Assembly (NCBI GenBank): GCA_937996615.1
Contig: CALKVD010000166.1
Span: 1 to 15,134 of the forward strand
Direction of reading: 5' to 3'
Length of the DNA stretch: 15,134 nucleotides
DNA from: an uncultured Rickettsiales bacterium
GTDB lineage: Bacteria > Pseudomonadota > Alphaproteobacteria > Rickettsiales > Midichloriaceae
In this document: piece by piece, positions 5,934-13,727 of the stretch
How the letters are laid out: each line of letters opens with the position of its first letter
How positions within the stretch are numbered: the stretch's first letter is position 1
Notes under the pieces: model-generated
The model's input: only the letters and a program-made list of their open reading frames with translations
Databases searched by the model: none
Told to the model about the DNA's origin: nothing
Made by a program: the position numbers and the translations under genes

Positions 5934-8180
5934 TTAGCTTTGAGTTGTAGTATACTGTTCTATTAACCAATTTTTCAACATTGAATATCTTTTATCTACA
6001 TCATTATTATTAACCGCTATTGCTAACGCCTTCCTCTGCCCGACCAAAACTGCAAGATTTTTTGCTCTTGTTAAAGCTGTGTAGATTAAATTGCGACTTA
6101 ACATTATATATTGCGCAGTCAAAATCGGAATGACGACAACAGGATATTCCGATCCTTGAGACTTGTGTATTGTAATGGCGTATGCATGTACCAATTGGCT
6201 AATCTCATTGAACGTATAATCAACATCCCGTCCATCATAGTGAACAACAATCTGTTGCCGATCATAGTTTATTTTTGTAATAAAACCTATATCACCATTA
6301 AAGACAGCTTTATTATAGTTGTTTTCGGTTTGCATCACTTTGTCACCCACATAGTACTTAACACCGAAACGCTCAACGTAGCGTTGCAACATTATGCTGC
6401 GATTAAGATATTTTTGCAATATTTGATTCAGATTTTTGACTCCAGCTGGACCTTTTTGCATTGGAGAAAGAATTTGCATATCTTTAGCAAAATCGAATGT
6501 ACCGTTTTTGATTAACTTAGCCGCCATTGGGTGAATTTCAAAACGAACTACATTTAATAAATTTTCTATTATATTATCGGTCGATTTTACTTCTACAAAA
6601 ACACAGTCATGTCTTCGATTAATTTGCTTTCCCTTGTGATTCTCATCATTAGAATTCGCTACCAAACCTTCATCTTCTATCTTTTCATTGCCTTTAAATT
6701 TTGGTACTATTCCGCTGTTAATAAGGTGAGCCCCACGAACTATTTCGCTCATCACAGCTTGCCTAAAAATTTGCGTTAAATGTACTACTGGCAAAGTATG
6801 TGACCCAATCATATCAGATAAAACTTGACCCGCGCCGACCGACGGTAGCTGGTTAGTATCACCCACTATAACCAAATGGAGACCCAGCGGCAAAGCCTTA
6901 AGTAAAGCATACATAAGTTTAGCATCAATCATCGAACTTTCATCTAATATCAGCCAATCGCATGAAAGCAGATTGCGATCGTGATAACGAAACCCCATTT
7001 GAATCGGGTCAAATTCCAAAAGCCGATGGATAGTCAAAGCAGTGGAATAAGTACTTTCACCCAGCCTCTTTGCCGCTCTTCCGGTTGGTGCAGCAAGCTT
7101 AATCTTTATTTGTCTATCTGGCATAAACTCTCTTAAAATCCGCAAAAGCGATAGTACTAAAGTCGTTTTTCCAGTTCCTGGCCCACCAGTTACAATACTC
7201 ACTTTATTATTCAAAATTGTTTTCAAAGCATCTTTTTGACCTTCAGCTAAAAGTACCCCATATTTACCTTGTAGCCATTCTATACTGCTAGCAATATCAA
7301 TTTTACCACTAAAAATTGATGGGAAATCCGATAATTCTTTTATTCTTTTAGCTATGCCTCTTTCTATGTAAAAATATGGCGCCAAAAATATCATAGGGTA
7401 TGTTTCAATTTCCACCTCGTCATCTTTGATTCCATCTAACATTGATACTACCATTCGACTTTTGATCGTCCTAACATCGATTGCTTGATGTAAAATACTT
7501 TGAATTTTTTCTTTGGTTATTTCTCCATTTTTATCGGAAAAAGATATCGAAGTTAATCGTTGATTACTTACTTGATCAACTGCAATAAAATAATTATCAC
7601 TGATACCATCACAAAGAGCATTGATTGCAACCTCAGGTGGTACATTAAGATTTTTGACCGTATTCCTGATTAGCTCATTAGCCGGAATACAACATGACCC
7701 CCCATTAATTGTTTCTGTTAAAATATATTCTAAAGCTGCTTTAGCTCTAATTGGTGAGTCATATGGAATATCCAAACTAAGAGCAATTCTATCAGCAGAA
7801 ACAAAACCAATACCCTTAATGTCAGAAGCAAGTTGGTAAGGATTTTTTCTAATTATTTGCAATCCATCGTTGCCATAATGTTTATATATCTTAATTGCAA
7901 ACCAAAGACTTATTTCATATCTCTCAAGAAATAAAACTATATCCTGTAAATCTTTTTGCTTATCCCAACTTTCAGCAATAGTTTTTATTTTTTGAGGACC
8001 TATTCCTGGTATTTCTCCCAAACGCTCACTATGATTTGCAATTATATCAAGCGATTTAGTGCCAAACATTTCAACAATTTTGACTGCCGTCGAGGGACCT
8101 ATACCTCTAATCAAACCTGATGAAAGATAACGCAATATCCCTTTTTCGGATGAGATATTATCTTTTTCTAATTGTTGCAT
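5934..8180 (-). CDS. recD2: RecD2-type (RecD/TraA family) DNA helicase, OB domain missing
   Basis: A 748-residue superfamily-1B 5'-3' DNA helicase. Seen in order: ILRYLSSGLIRGIGP (helix-hairpin-helix), GEIPGIGPQKI (second HhH) and IKGIGFVSAD (third), a glutamine before Walker A (AEGQKDALK), Walker A GGPGTGKT at 332-339, APTGRAAKRL (motif Ia), Walker B DESS at 413-416, VGDTNQLPSVGAG (III), IFRQA (IV), IHKSQGSEY (V) and YTALTRAK (VI). All motor motifs are intact. Family members such as B. subtilis YrrC and Deinococcus RecD2 start with an OB-fold domain of about 70-90 residues before the RYLSSGLIRGIG segment; here the protein begins 16 residues ahead of it and an in-frame TAA sits at 8208-8210. 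Inserts after FRQAVMSEI and around 225-262 restore overall length. Role: DNA repair or replication-fork processing, independent of RecBC. Confidence 0.93.
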   Translation of the reverse strand: MQQLEKDNISSEKGILRYLSSGLIRGIGPSTAVKIVEMFGTKSLDIIANHSERLGEIPGIGPQKIKTIAESWDKQKDLQDIVLFLERYEISLWFAIKIYKHYGNDGLQIIRKNPYQLASDIKGIGFVSADRIALSLDIPYDSPIRAKAALEYILTETINGGSCCIPANELIRNTVKNLNVPPEVAINALCDGISDNYFIAVDQVSNQRLTSISFSDKNGEITKEKIQSILHQAIDVRTIKSRMVVSMLDGIKDDEVEIETYPMIFLAPYFYIERGIAKRIKELSDFPSIFSGKIDIASSIEWLQGKYGVLLAEGQKDALKTILNNKVSIVTGGPGTGKTTLVLSLLRILREFMPDRQIKIKLAAPTGRAAKRLGESTYSTALTIHRLLEFDPIQMGFRYHDRNLLSCDWLILDESSMIDAKLMYALLKALPLGLHLVIVGDTNQLPSVGAGQVLSDMIGSHTLPVVHLTQIFRQAVMSEIVRGAHLINSGIVPKFKGNEKIEDEGLVANSNDENHKGKQINRRHDCVFVEVKSTDNIIENLLNVVRFEIHPMAAKLIKNGTFDFAKDMQILSPMQKGPAGVKNLNQILQKYLNRSIMLQRYVERFGVKYYVGDKVMQTENNYNKAVFNGDIGFITKINYDRQQIVVHYDGRDVDYTFNEISQLVHAYAITIHKSQGSEYPVVVIPILTAQYIMLSRNLIYTALTRAKNLAVLVGQRKALAIAVNNNDVDKRYSMLKNWLIEQYTTTQS

Positions 8181-8380
8181 ACTATTAATTTGAATTTCCT
8201 CTTTTATTTAAGTCATATCGCATATTATACGTTTATGCATCTACTTTTTATATCACTCCAAGGTTTTAAATTAGAATTCAATTTAAAAAGCAAAATAAAA
8301 ATTATATTGGATAGCTGAGTAAATTTTACCAGAACTAAAACTAAATCAACAGTAAAATCACCAATAACTTATTTAATCTT

Positions 8381-8425
8381 TCTGTTTTGCTTGACTGTTG
8401 CAAAACATTATTCAAGCAAAACAGA
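8381..8425. repeat. 14-bp perfect inverted repeat with alternative fold
   Basis: Arms TCTGTTTTGCTTGA (8381-8394) and TCAAGCAAAACAGA (8412-8425) are perfect, loop 17 nt. The loop itself holds GCAAAACA (8400-8407), which pairs with TGTTTTGC (8383-8390) in a competing 8-bp hairpin. No U-tract follows on either strand. It could be a 3' processing hairpin of bamA, a leader switch of recD2, or a mobile palindromic element. Confidence 0.7.
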
Positions 8426-8535
8426 TTATATAAATCTACTTGTAATGGATTTTTTGGCTCTGCTATATTTGGCATCCATATCTCAAGAGAGAGATGGAAT
8501 TCTAGCAGTTTAATTGTAATCTAATCTACCATACT

Positions 8536-8555
8536 TTTTTGTTCTAGAACAAAAA
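8536..8555. repeat. 20-nt perfect palindrome downstream of bamA
   Basis: TTTTTGTTCTAGAACAAAAA is self-complementary throughout and begins 12 bases after the bamA stop (minus strand). As RNA it can fold with a small central loop, but is followed by AGTATGG, not a U-tract, so classic termination is not shown; it may be a protein-binding site or an RNA end. Confidence 0.5.
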
Positions 8556-8567
8556 CTTTGCGATTAT

Positions 8568-11384
8568 TTAATCTTCATCACCAACACCGATTATCAGACG
8601 GAAGTATTTAGTTTGGTCATAAGGTTTTTTACGATAAGCTTTTGCATAATCAACCCTAATAGTACCAAGAGGTGAATCCCAAATGAGACCACCACCATAT
8701 GATGCACGCATATATCGATCATTATAGAACCCATCTTTTGCTAAAGCTGGATTTGTTTTTGGTATATCAATATCAAAAGCAGAACCGATTTCATTAAATA
8801 CCACCCCTCTTAAGCTCAGTTCTTTTCCGCCAATAGGGAAAGTGAGTTGGGCGATACCATTATAATGCTTTTTCGCTGCAAGGGCATCCTGGGTTTTTTT
8901 ATCTCTTGGACCAATCCCGCTAGCGTCAAATCCAGCAAAACTTTCATACCCCATCAAGAATCCATCTATAAAGTCAACCTGCTTAGCACCATATCCATGA
9001 ATTAATCCAGCTTTAGCAATTAATCCCAATATTATATCCTGCTTATATAACGGATAGTAATATGAAGCATATATTTTATGTCGAATAAATTTTTCATCAC
9101 CACCAACACCGGCAATATCCTGAGACAGTCTAAACTTATAACCACCAGTTGGGAAGGTCAAGCCACTAATTTTATTGTAAGTTGTAGAGTGGCCAACCGA
9201 AGAGATGATTCTTTTTCTAGGCTGCGCTTTTATATAATCTGAAGAACTTTCCTCAATATTCATCATACTGTTTTTGGATATGGTATAATTTAGTGTTTGA
9301 TACCAATAGTCAGATAATGAATAGCCAGTTTTTAAAGAGACTCCATAACTCTGAGTTTTATATTTAATTTCTTTGTTGACATTTGCTTTACCATCTTTTT
9401 TATCATCAGTATTTTTAATATTGGAATTTACCTCTGGCTTTTCAGTTATATAGAACAAATCAAAACCAACCATAAGGTTTTTATCCATGAAACGTGGGTC
9501 AGATGCTCCAACAACTGTTTTGAATGTTCTGCTACCACGTTGAATACTGAAATCAACTGTTTTGCCAGTACCAAGAACATTATCTTCTCCCCCAGAAACT
9601 CCTAACATTGCACCTTGACTACCATTATATTCAATTTTGAAATCTAATTTTCCAGTACTACGCTCCTTGACCTTGACTTTGAGATCAACTTTGTCGTTAT
9701 TATACGGCAAGATTGGATCGGGATTAGTGATCGACAATTCTTCTTGATTATCTCCAATACCAAGAAGTTGGGGTTTAATAGTTACCTCACTAAAATAACC
9801 CAACCTATTCAATCTATTTTCTGATATGTTTAACAGTTCCATATTAAACGGATCGCCTTCTTGGATTAGCAATTCTCTCCTGATTACTTTATCCATTGTT
9901 CTGACATTGTCTATAATATCAATTTTGTTTATATAAACTCTCGAACCCTTGCTGACCTTAAAAATAATATCGACTTCTGAGGTTTTCGAATTAGGCTGCA
10001 GTTCCGGTATAACTTGAGTAAAAACGTATCCAACCCGACCAGTATATTTAATCATAGCTTCAAGTACTGCATCGATTTTGCCACGGTTAAAAAGTTCTCC
10101 AGTTTTGAGATTATTCGCAATTCTTTGGAGATTAGCCAAACTGAGCTCTGGCACAGAATTGTCAACTGAAATTTTACCAAGGTTATACTTTTGCCCTTCA
10201 TCCAAAACAAAGGTTATCACAAATCCTTGTTGATCTGTGGACAATTCAGAAATCACATTAGTGATTTTGAATTCTGCATAACCATTGTTATTGTAATACT
10301 GCGTTAAAAGCATTTTGTCCATTTCCATTTTATTATGCTCAAACATATCAGTAGATGATAAGAACCTGAACCAAGCTGTTTCTCTTGACACTAGAATCTC
10401 TTTGAGGCTTTTTGTTGAAAAAGCTTGATTACCAATTAGATTGATTTTTTTAATCTTTGCTTTGTTTCCCTCATTAATGTTATAAATAATATTGACCCTA
10501 CTATGGTCAAGTTTAATCATTTTTGGAGTTATAATTGTACCGTACATCCCACGCTTATGGTACTCAGCAAGAAGCTTTTCCATATCAGAGTTAACTTTAA
10601 ACTCTGAGTATGAATCTCTAGAATCAAGGCTGACAACAGCAAGTAAATCTTTATCAGTAACCCTACTATTACCCTCAAAAGCTACTTGATTTACCATATA
10701 TTGGTCTGCCACTTTGATCGATACAACTCCCAGTGCATTGCATTTAGCAGTAATGTTAGCAAAATAACCTGTTTCATATATTTTTTTGATAGCATTATTT
10801 AAACTTTTATCTGAACAAGAATCACCTATTTTTAATTCACTAAAACTTATGATTGAAGAATCTGGCAATCTGGTTGTATTTTCTACTTTGACATTGGTAA
10901 TCGCAATAGGTTTTTTTTGCCGCTGTGAAAATTCTTGATTGTCAATCAGTGCCTCTTCATTTTGGTTATTGACCACCTTATTAACACTTGTTTCAGATTT
11001 TGATTGCAGAGATGGTGATGCAGCGGGATGGGATGATATTCGATTACCATCTTTTTGGACTGATTTTGTTTTATACTTTGTTTTAGATCTTGATTTGGCT
11101 TTTTGTTTCTTTGTCCTTTTAGTATCGACCTCAGACATATCTTTAACTTTGGACATTACCTCTTGCTTTTTAGAATCGTCTTGAAGCCTCTGATCATCGA
11201 TATTGGCTTTAGTTACATTCACAACTTTTTTTATAGATTCAGAACTTGATTTAGCATCATTAATTACTTTATCAGTAATCTGATCAGCGGCTATTGGTGG
11301 ATTTTCTTTGGCTTCGATCTGATTTACTAAACCCAATCCATATATTAATATTAAAGGTATTAATTTCATAAACTTTAAAAACAT
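8568..11384 (-). CDS. bamA: Outer membrane assembly factor BamA (Omp85) with long N-terminal insert
   Basis: A 938-residue Omp85 protein that folds and inserts beta-barrel proteins into the outer membrane. Seen: signal peptide 1-25 (cleavage IEA/KE), a polar linker 26-158 with a Lys/Thr/Ser-rich core (about 88-111), five POTRA domains starting near 160, 232, 308, 397 and 480 (for example MVNQVAFEGNSRV, AKIKKINLIGNQAF), and a 16-strand barrel from about 570. Usual length is about 760-800, so the linker is the added mass. Loop 6 reads SFAGFDASGIGPRD where the family has (V/I)RGF, so the conserved Arg is Ala. The protein ends FRLIIGVGDED without the terminal Phe typical of the beta-signal. A Lys/Asn/Asp-rich barrel loop lies near 655-680. 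ATG has AGGTGA four bases upstream. It lies 66 bp after rseP, but skp and lpxD do not follow. Confidence 0.96.
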   Translation of the reverse strand: MFLKFMKLIPLILIYGLGLVNQIEAKENPPIAADQITDKVINDAKSSSESIKKVVNVTKANIDDQRLQDDSKKQEVMSKVKDMSEVDTKRTKKQKAKSRSKTKYKTKSVQKDGNRISSHPAASPSLQSKSETSVNKVVNNQNEEALIDNQEFSQRQKKPIAITNVKVENTTRLPDSSIISFSELKIGDSCSDKSLNNAIKKIYETGYFANITAKCNALGVVSIKVADQYMVNQVAFEGNSRVTDKDLLAVVSLDSRDSYSEFKVNSDMEKLLAEYHKRGMYGTIITPKMIKLDHSRVNIIYNINEGNKAKIKKINLIGNQAFSTKSLKEILVSRETAWFRFLSSTDMFEHNKMEMDKMLLTQYYNNNGYAEFKITNVISELSTDQQGFVITFVLDEGQKYNLGKISVDNSVPELSLANLQRIANNLKTGELFNRGKIDAVLEAMIKYTGRVGYVFTQVIPELQPNSKTSEVDIIFKVSKGSRVYINKIDIIDNVRTMDKVIRRELLIQEGDPFNMELLNISENRLNRLGYFSEVTIKPQLLGIGDNQEELSITNPDPILPYNNDKVDLKVKVKERSTGKLDFKIEYNGSQGAMLGVSGGEDNVLGTGKTVDFSIQRGSRTFKTVVGASDPRFMDKNLMVGFDLFYITEKPEVNSNIKNTDDKKDGKANVNKEIKYKTQSYGVSLKTGYSLSDYWYQTLNYTISKNSMMNIEESSSDYIKAQPRKRIISSVGHSTTYNKISGLTFPTGGYKFRLSQDIAGVGGDEKFIRHKIYASYYYPLYKQDIILGLIAKAGLIHGYGAKQVDFIDGFLMGYESFAGFDASGIGPRDKKTQDALAAKKHYNGIAQLTFPIGGKELSLRGVVFNEIGSAFDIDIPKTNPALAKDGFYNDRYMRASYGGGLIWDSPLGTIRVDYAKAYRKKPYDQTKYFRLIIGVGDED

Positions 11385-11387
11385 AAA

Positions 11388-11393
11388 TCACCT
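11388..11393 (-). promoter_or_regulatory. Ribosome binding site of bamA
   Basis: AGGTGA on the minus strand, three bases before the ATG triplet's spacer ATTT region, is the clearest Shine-Dalgarno in the window and fixes the bamA start at ATG 11382-11384 over the Met five codons later. Confidence 0.6.
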
Positions 11394-11421
11394 AAGGATG
11401 GAATTTTTCTCATTTTAGAAT

Positions 11422-11450
11422 ACTAAACATATTATTATACTATCCGTCAA
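11422..11450 (-). promoter_or_regulatory. Candidate internal promoter of bamA
   Basis: Minus strand: TTGACG (11445-11450), 17-nt spacer, TTTAGT (11422-11427), starting directly after the rseP stop codon. It could give bamA its own transcript besides read-through from rseP. The -10 is mediocre. Confidence 0.42.
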
Positions 11451-12536
11451 CTATTTGATAAAAGATATGATGTCATTCCATGTAGCAAATATCATCACAA
11501 AAAGCAATAGCATACCACCAAACCAATAGCCAGCATTTTGAATCTTGCTAGGCAATGGCCCAAAGACCCCTTGGATTGCGTAGAATAATAAATGTCCGCC
11601 ATCTAAAATAGGGATAGGTAATAAATTCAAAATACATAAATTAATCGAAAGGGTAGCAAGTAGCCAAAGCATGGATGCTATGCCATACTCTATACTTTGG
11701 GAAGCATATTCAACAATTTTTACTGGACCTCCTATATTTTGTAGCAATTCTTTATTCCCCGTTATCATCTTACCTAAAGATTGTAGAATTTCGCGGCATA
11801 ATGTATAAGCGACCTTGTTTGCATTTATCACAGACTCAATTACGTTTGCAGACCGAGTTTCAATTTCAGTACATTTAATACCAAGATAATATGACTCAAC
11901 TCCATCTATATTTTTTTTATAAGGCTCTACTATAAGCTCTAAAACCGAGTTGCCACGGTCTATCTCAACTTTAAGTGGCAGATCTTTTTCAACCCCAATT
12001 ATTTCGCGCAACTCGAGAAAATTATCGATTTTTTTATCATTAATACTAAGAATCAGATCTCCAACTTTGAAACCAGCCTGGGCAGCAGGGCTTGAATCAA
12101 GAATTTCGCTGATTTTTGGTTTAATAATACTAATACCTTGCATATAAACCATAATCGCAAGAACAACTACCGCTAAAATATAATTGAAAGCAGGACCAGC
12201 AAAAGCAATGATAGATTTCTGCCATAACTTTTTGCTATGGAAAGATACTCTGCGTTCTTCTTCAGTCATATCTGCCATTACTTCTTTATTTTCAATACTT
12301 GCAGGACCAAAATCTCCAAACATTTTGACATACCCGCCAAGTGGTATCCAAGCTATCCGCCATTCGGTACCTTTTTTGTCAATTTTGTGATATAATCTTT
12401 GACCAAAACCAACTGAAAAAACTTCGACCCTAACGCCAAAAAAGCGAGCAGCGATAAAGTGTCCTAGTTCATGGACAAAAACTAGGACCATAATTAAAAA
12501 CACAAACCAAATAAAGGAAATAAAAAACGAAAGCAT
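11451..12536 (-). CDS. rseP: RIP metalloprotease RseP (site-2 protease)
   Basis: A 361-residue inner-membrane zinc protease that performs regulated intramembrane proteolysis of anti-sigma factors and clears signal-peptide remnants. Seen: first membrane helix with the zinc motif HELGH at 22-26, GWRIAWIPLGGY-like membrane-reentrant segment about 58-70 (here TEWRIAWIPLGGY), a second helix about 108-133, one PDZ domain about 140-205 (AAQAGFKVGDLILSIN), a third helix about 284-302, NLLPIPILDGGH at 304-315 with Asp312 as the third zinc ligand, and a final helix about 336-352. One PDZ domain is the usual state in alphaproteobacteria, and length is normal. It lies between atpG and bamA; the rseP-bamA pairing is ancestral. 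No Shine-Dalgarno is seen at ATG 12534-12536; a small ORF ends seven bases upstream, so translation may be coupled. Confidence 0.96.
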   Translation of the reverse strand: MLSFFISFIWFVFLIMVLVFVHELGHFIAARFFGVRVEVFSVGFGQRLYHKIDKKGTEWRIAWIPLGGYVKMFGDFGPASIENKEVMADMTEEERRVSFHSKKLWQKSIIAFAGPAFNYILAVVVLAIMVYMQGISIIKPKISEILDSSPAAQAGFKVGDLILSINDKKIDNFLELREIIGVEKDLPLKVEIDRGNSVLELIVEPYKKNIDGVESYYLGIKCTEIETRSANVIESVINANKVAYTLCREILQSLGKMITGNKELLQNIGGPVKIVEYASQSIEYGIASMLWLLATLSINLCILNLLPIPILDGGHLLFYAIQGVFGPLPSKIQNAGYWFGGMLLLFVMIFATWNDIISFIK

Positions 12537-12543
12537 TTAGAAG

Positions 12544-12642
12544 TTATAAGTTATGTATTGATATTATAAAGTTATTACGTTGCTTGATGATACTAACTGC
12601 CATCATCCCAATTTTCAACCATTCGATTCGATAATTTTTCAT
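12544..12642 (-). CDS. Possible 32-codon small ORF between atpG and rseP
   Basis: ATG at 12640-12642, five bases after the atpG stop, with AGG nine bases ahead (inside the atpG end), runs MKNYRIEWLKIGMM and on to TAA at 12544-12546, seven bases before rseP. The product would be basic, with alternating hydrophobic stretches but no clear membrane helix or known motif. The tight fit between two genes and the ribosome site favour translation, possibly as a coupler to rseP; a chance ORF of this length in such AT-rich DNA is also quite likely. Confidence 0.3.
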   Translation of the reverse strand: MKNYRIEWLKIGMMAVSIIKQRNNFIISIHNL

Positions 12643-12647
12643 ATGTT

Positions 12648-13673
12648 TCAACCTGTTTGAATTGCATCATTTCCAGAAATAATTTCAATCAGCTCGCGAG
12701 TAATATTAGATTGTCTCCCACGGTTATATTGTGAATTTAATCTGTCTAGAATTTTCTTTGAATTTCGATATGCTCCGTCCATTGCAACCATTCGCGACGC
12801 ATGTTCACTCAAAAGGCTTTCAATTATAACTTCATAGAAAATTGTTTCAATATATTGATATAATAGTGTCGGCAAAATATGCTCTATCTTTGGTTCATAG
12901 AGAGGCTCAGGTTGTTGGGTTTTTATTGCTTGATTAGCCACTTTTGCTATAGAAGATTCTATATTTCCTAATTGAAGCTCATTATCGTTTATTTTGTTTC
13001 TGTCCATATCAAAAATAGTATCAAACGGCATCAATTTGAGACATACTGGTTTTTGAACTAGGGTTGAGATATATTGAGTATATACAATATCACAAGAACT
13101 AAAATTAGATTTAGCTAGCTCAGCTAAAATAGGTTCAATGATCAACTTGGATGCTTCGGAATATTCTAGCGATTTGCTTTTTAAAGATGGTAAGGGTTCA
13201 GAAATAATTGTCACTTTAGGATTTTTTTTCAAAATATCATGACCTTTTTTTCCTATGCATATTGCTGAAATTGTGGTGTTTTGTTCTTCAAGATATCGCC
13301 CTACTCTTCTGATTAATTGGCTATTATAAGAACCACAAAGACCTCTTTCAGTTGTGATGAAAATTAAAAGTTTAGCACGACTATCTCTGTTTATTGTTTT
13401 GGTCAAAGAAGCTGGTAGATGTTGTTTTGTTTCAACAACATATTTTAAAGCTGCAAAGGATTTAGCCCAGAATTGATTAGATAAATCTAGTTGGCTGTCT
13501 TTAAAAACTCTTTGGGTCAACAATTCAAGGGAATCTTTATAAGTTACAATATTATCAGCATAATTCCTCACCTGCCTCAGACGAGAAGCTGAAATCATCT
13601 GCATTGCCTTGATGATTTTCTGTGTTGAAGTGATGCTACGTATCCGTAGTCTAAGAGATTTTAGCGATGGCAT
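12648..13673 (-). CDS. atpG: ATP synthase F1 subunit gamma
   Basis: A 341-residue rotor subunit of F1F0-ATP synthase, coupling proton flow to rotation inside the alpha3beta3 head, at the inner membrane. Seen: the N-terminal coiled-coil helix LKSLRLRIRSITSTQKIIKA to MISASRLR, the conserved RGLCGSYN (110-117), and the C-terminal helix MVAMDGAYRNSKKILDRLN then YNRGRQSNITRELIEI, both forming the central stalk. The family is usually about 290 residues; about 24 extra residues lie at 57-97, before the GLCG strand, and others at 225-255. It follows atpA by 54 bp, as in alphaproteobacterial atpHAGDC operons, but the next gene is rseP and not atpD. ATG 13671-13673 agrees with the family N-terminus. 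Confidence 0.97.
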   Translation of the reverse strand: MPSLKSLRLRIRSITSTQKIIKAMQMISASRLRQVRNYADNIVTYKDSLELLTQRVFKDSQLDLSNQFWAKSFAALKYVVETKQHLPASLTKTINRDSRAKLLIFITTERGLCGSYNSQLIRRVGRYLEEQNTTISAICIGKKGHDILKKNPKVTIISEPLPSLKSKSLEYSEASKLIIEPILAELAKSNFSSCDIVYTQYISTLVQKPVCLKLMPFDTIFDMDRNKINDNELQLGNIESSIAKVANQAIKTQQPEPLYEPKIEHILPTLLYQYIETIFYEVIIESLLSEHASRMVAMDGAYRNSKKILDRLNSQYNRGRQSNITRELIEIISGNDAIQTG

Positions 13674-13727
13674 TGATATTTACTTTCATATTTTAATAAA
13701 ATAGACTGATAGCACAATAAAATAGCA

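Larger units (their letters stand above)
8181..8567. other. 387-bp noncoding gap between bamA and recD2
   Basis: No gene is apparent. It contains the 14-bp inverted repeat at 8381-8425, a 20-nt palindrome at 8536-8555 near the bamA stop, a weak 5-bp hairpin at 8423-8437 and an imperfect stem at about 8474-8496. For recD2 (minus) there is a weak AGAGGAAA ribosome site 14 bases before the ATG and TATAAT-like sequences at 8225-8230 and 8302-8307 without a convincing -35. No remnant of the missing RecD2 OB domain can be read in this gap. Confidence 0.5.

Noticed and set aside
6111..6515. Plus-strand 134-codon ORF opposite RecD2
   Set aside because: It is wholly antisense to conserved helicase motifs V and VI and their surroundings; a shadow.
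5934..8180. RecD2 as part of a defence or conjugation island
   Set aside because: RecD/TraA-type helicases occur in conjugation modules, but none of the usual partners, integrases or flanking repeats are here; a housekeeping RecD2 is simpler.
8181..8567. Insertion sequence or its remnant
   Set aside because: The inverted repeats are not at the ends of a transposase gene and no target duplication is visible; only a genome search could revive the idea.
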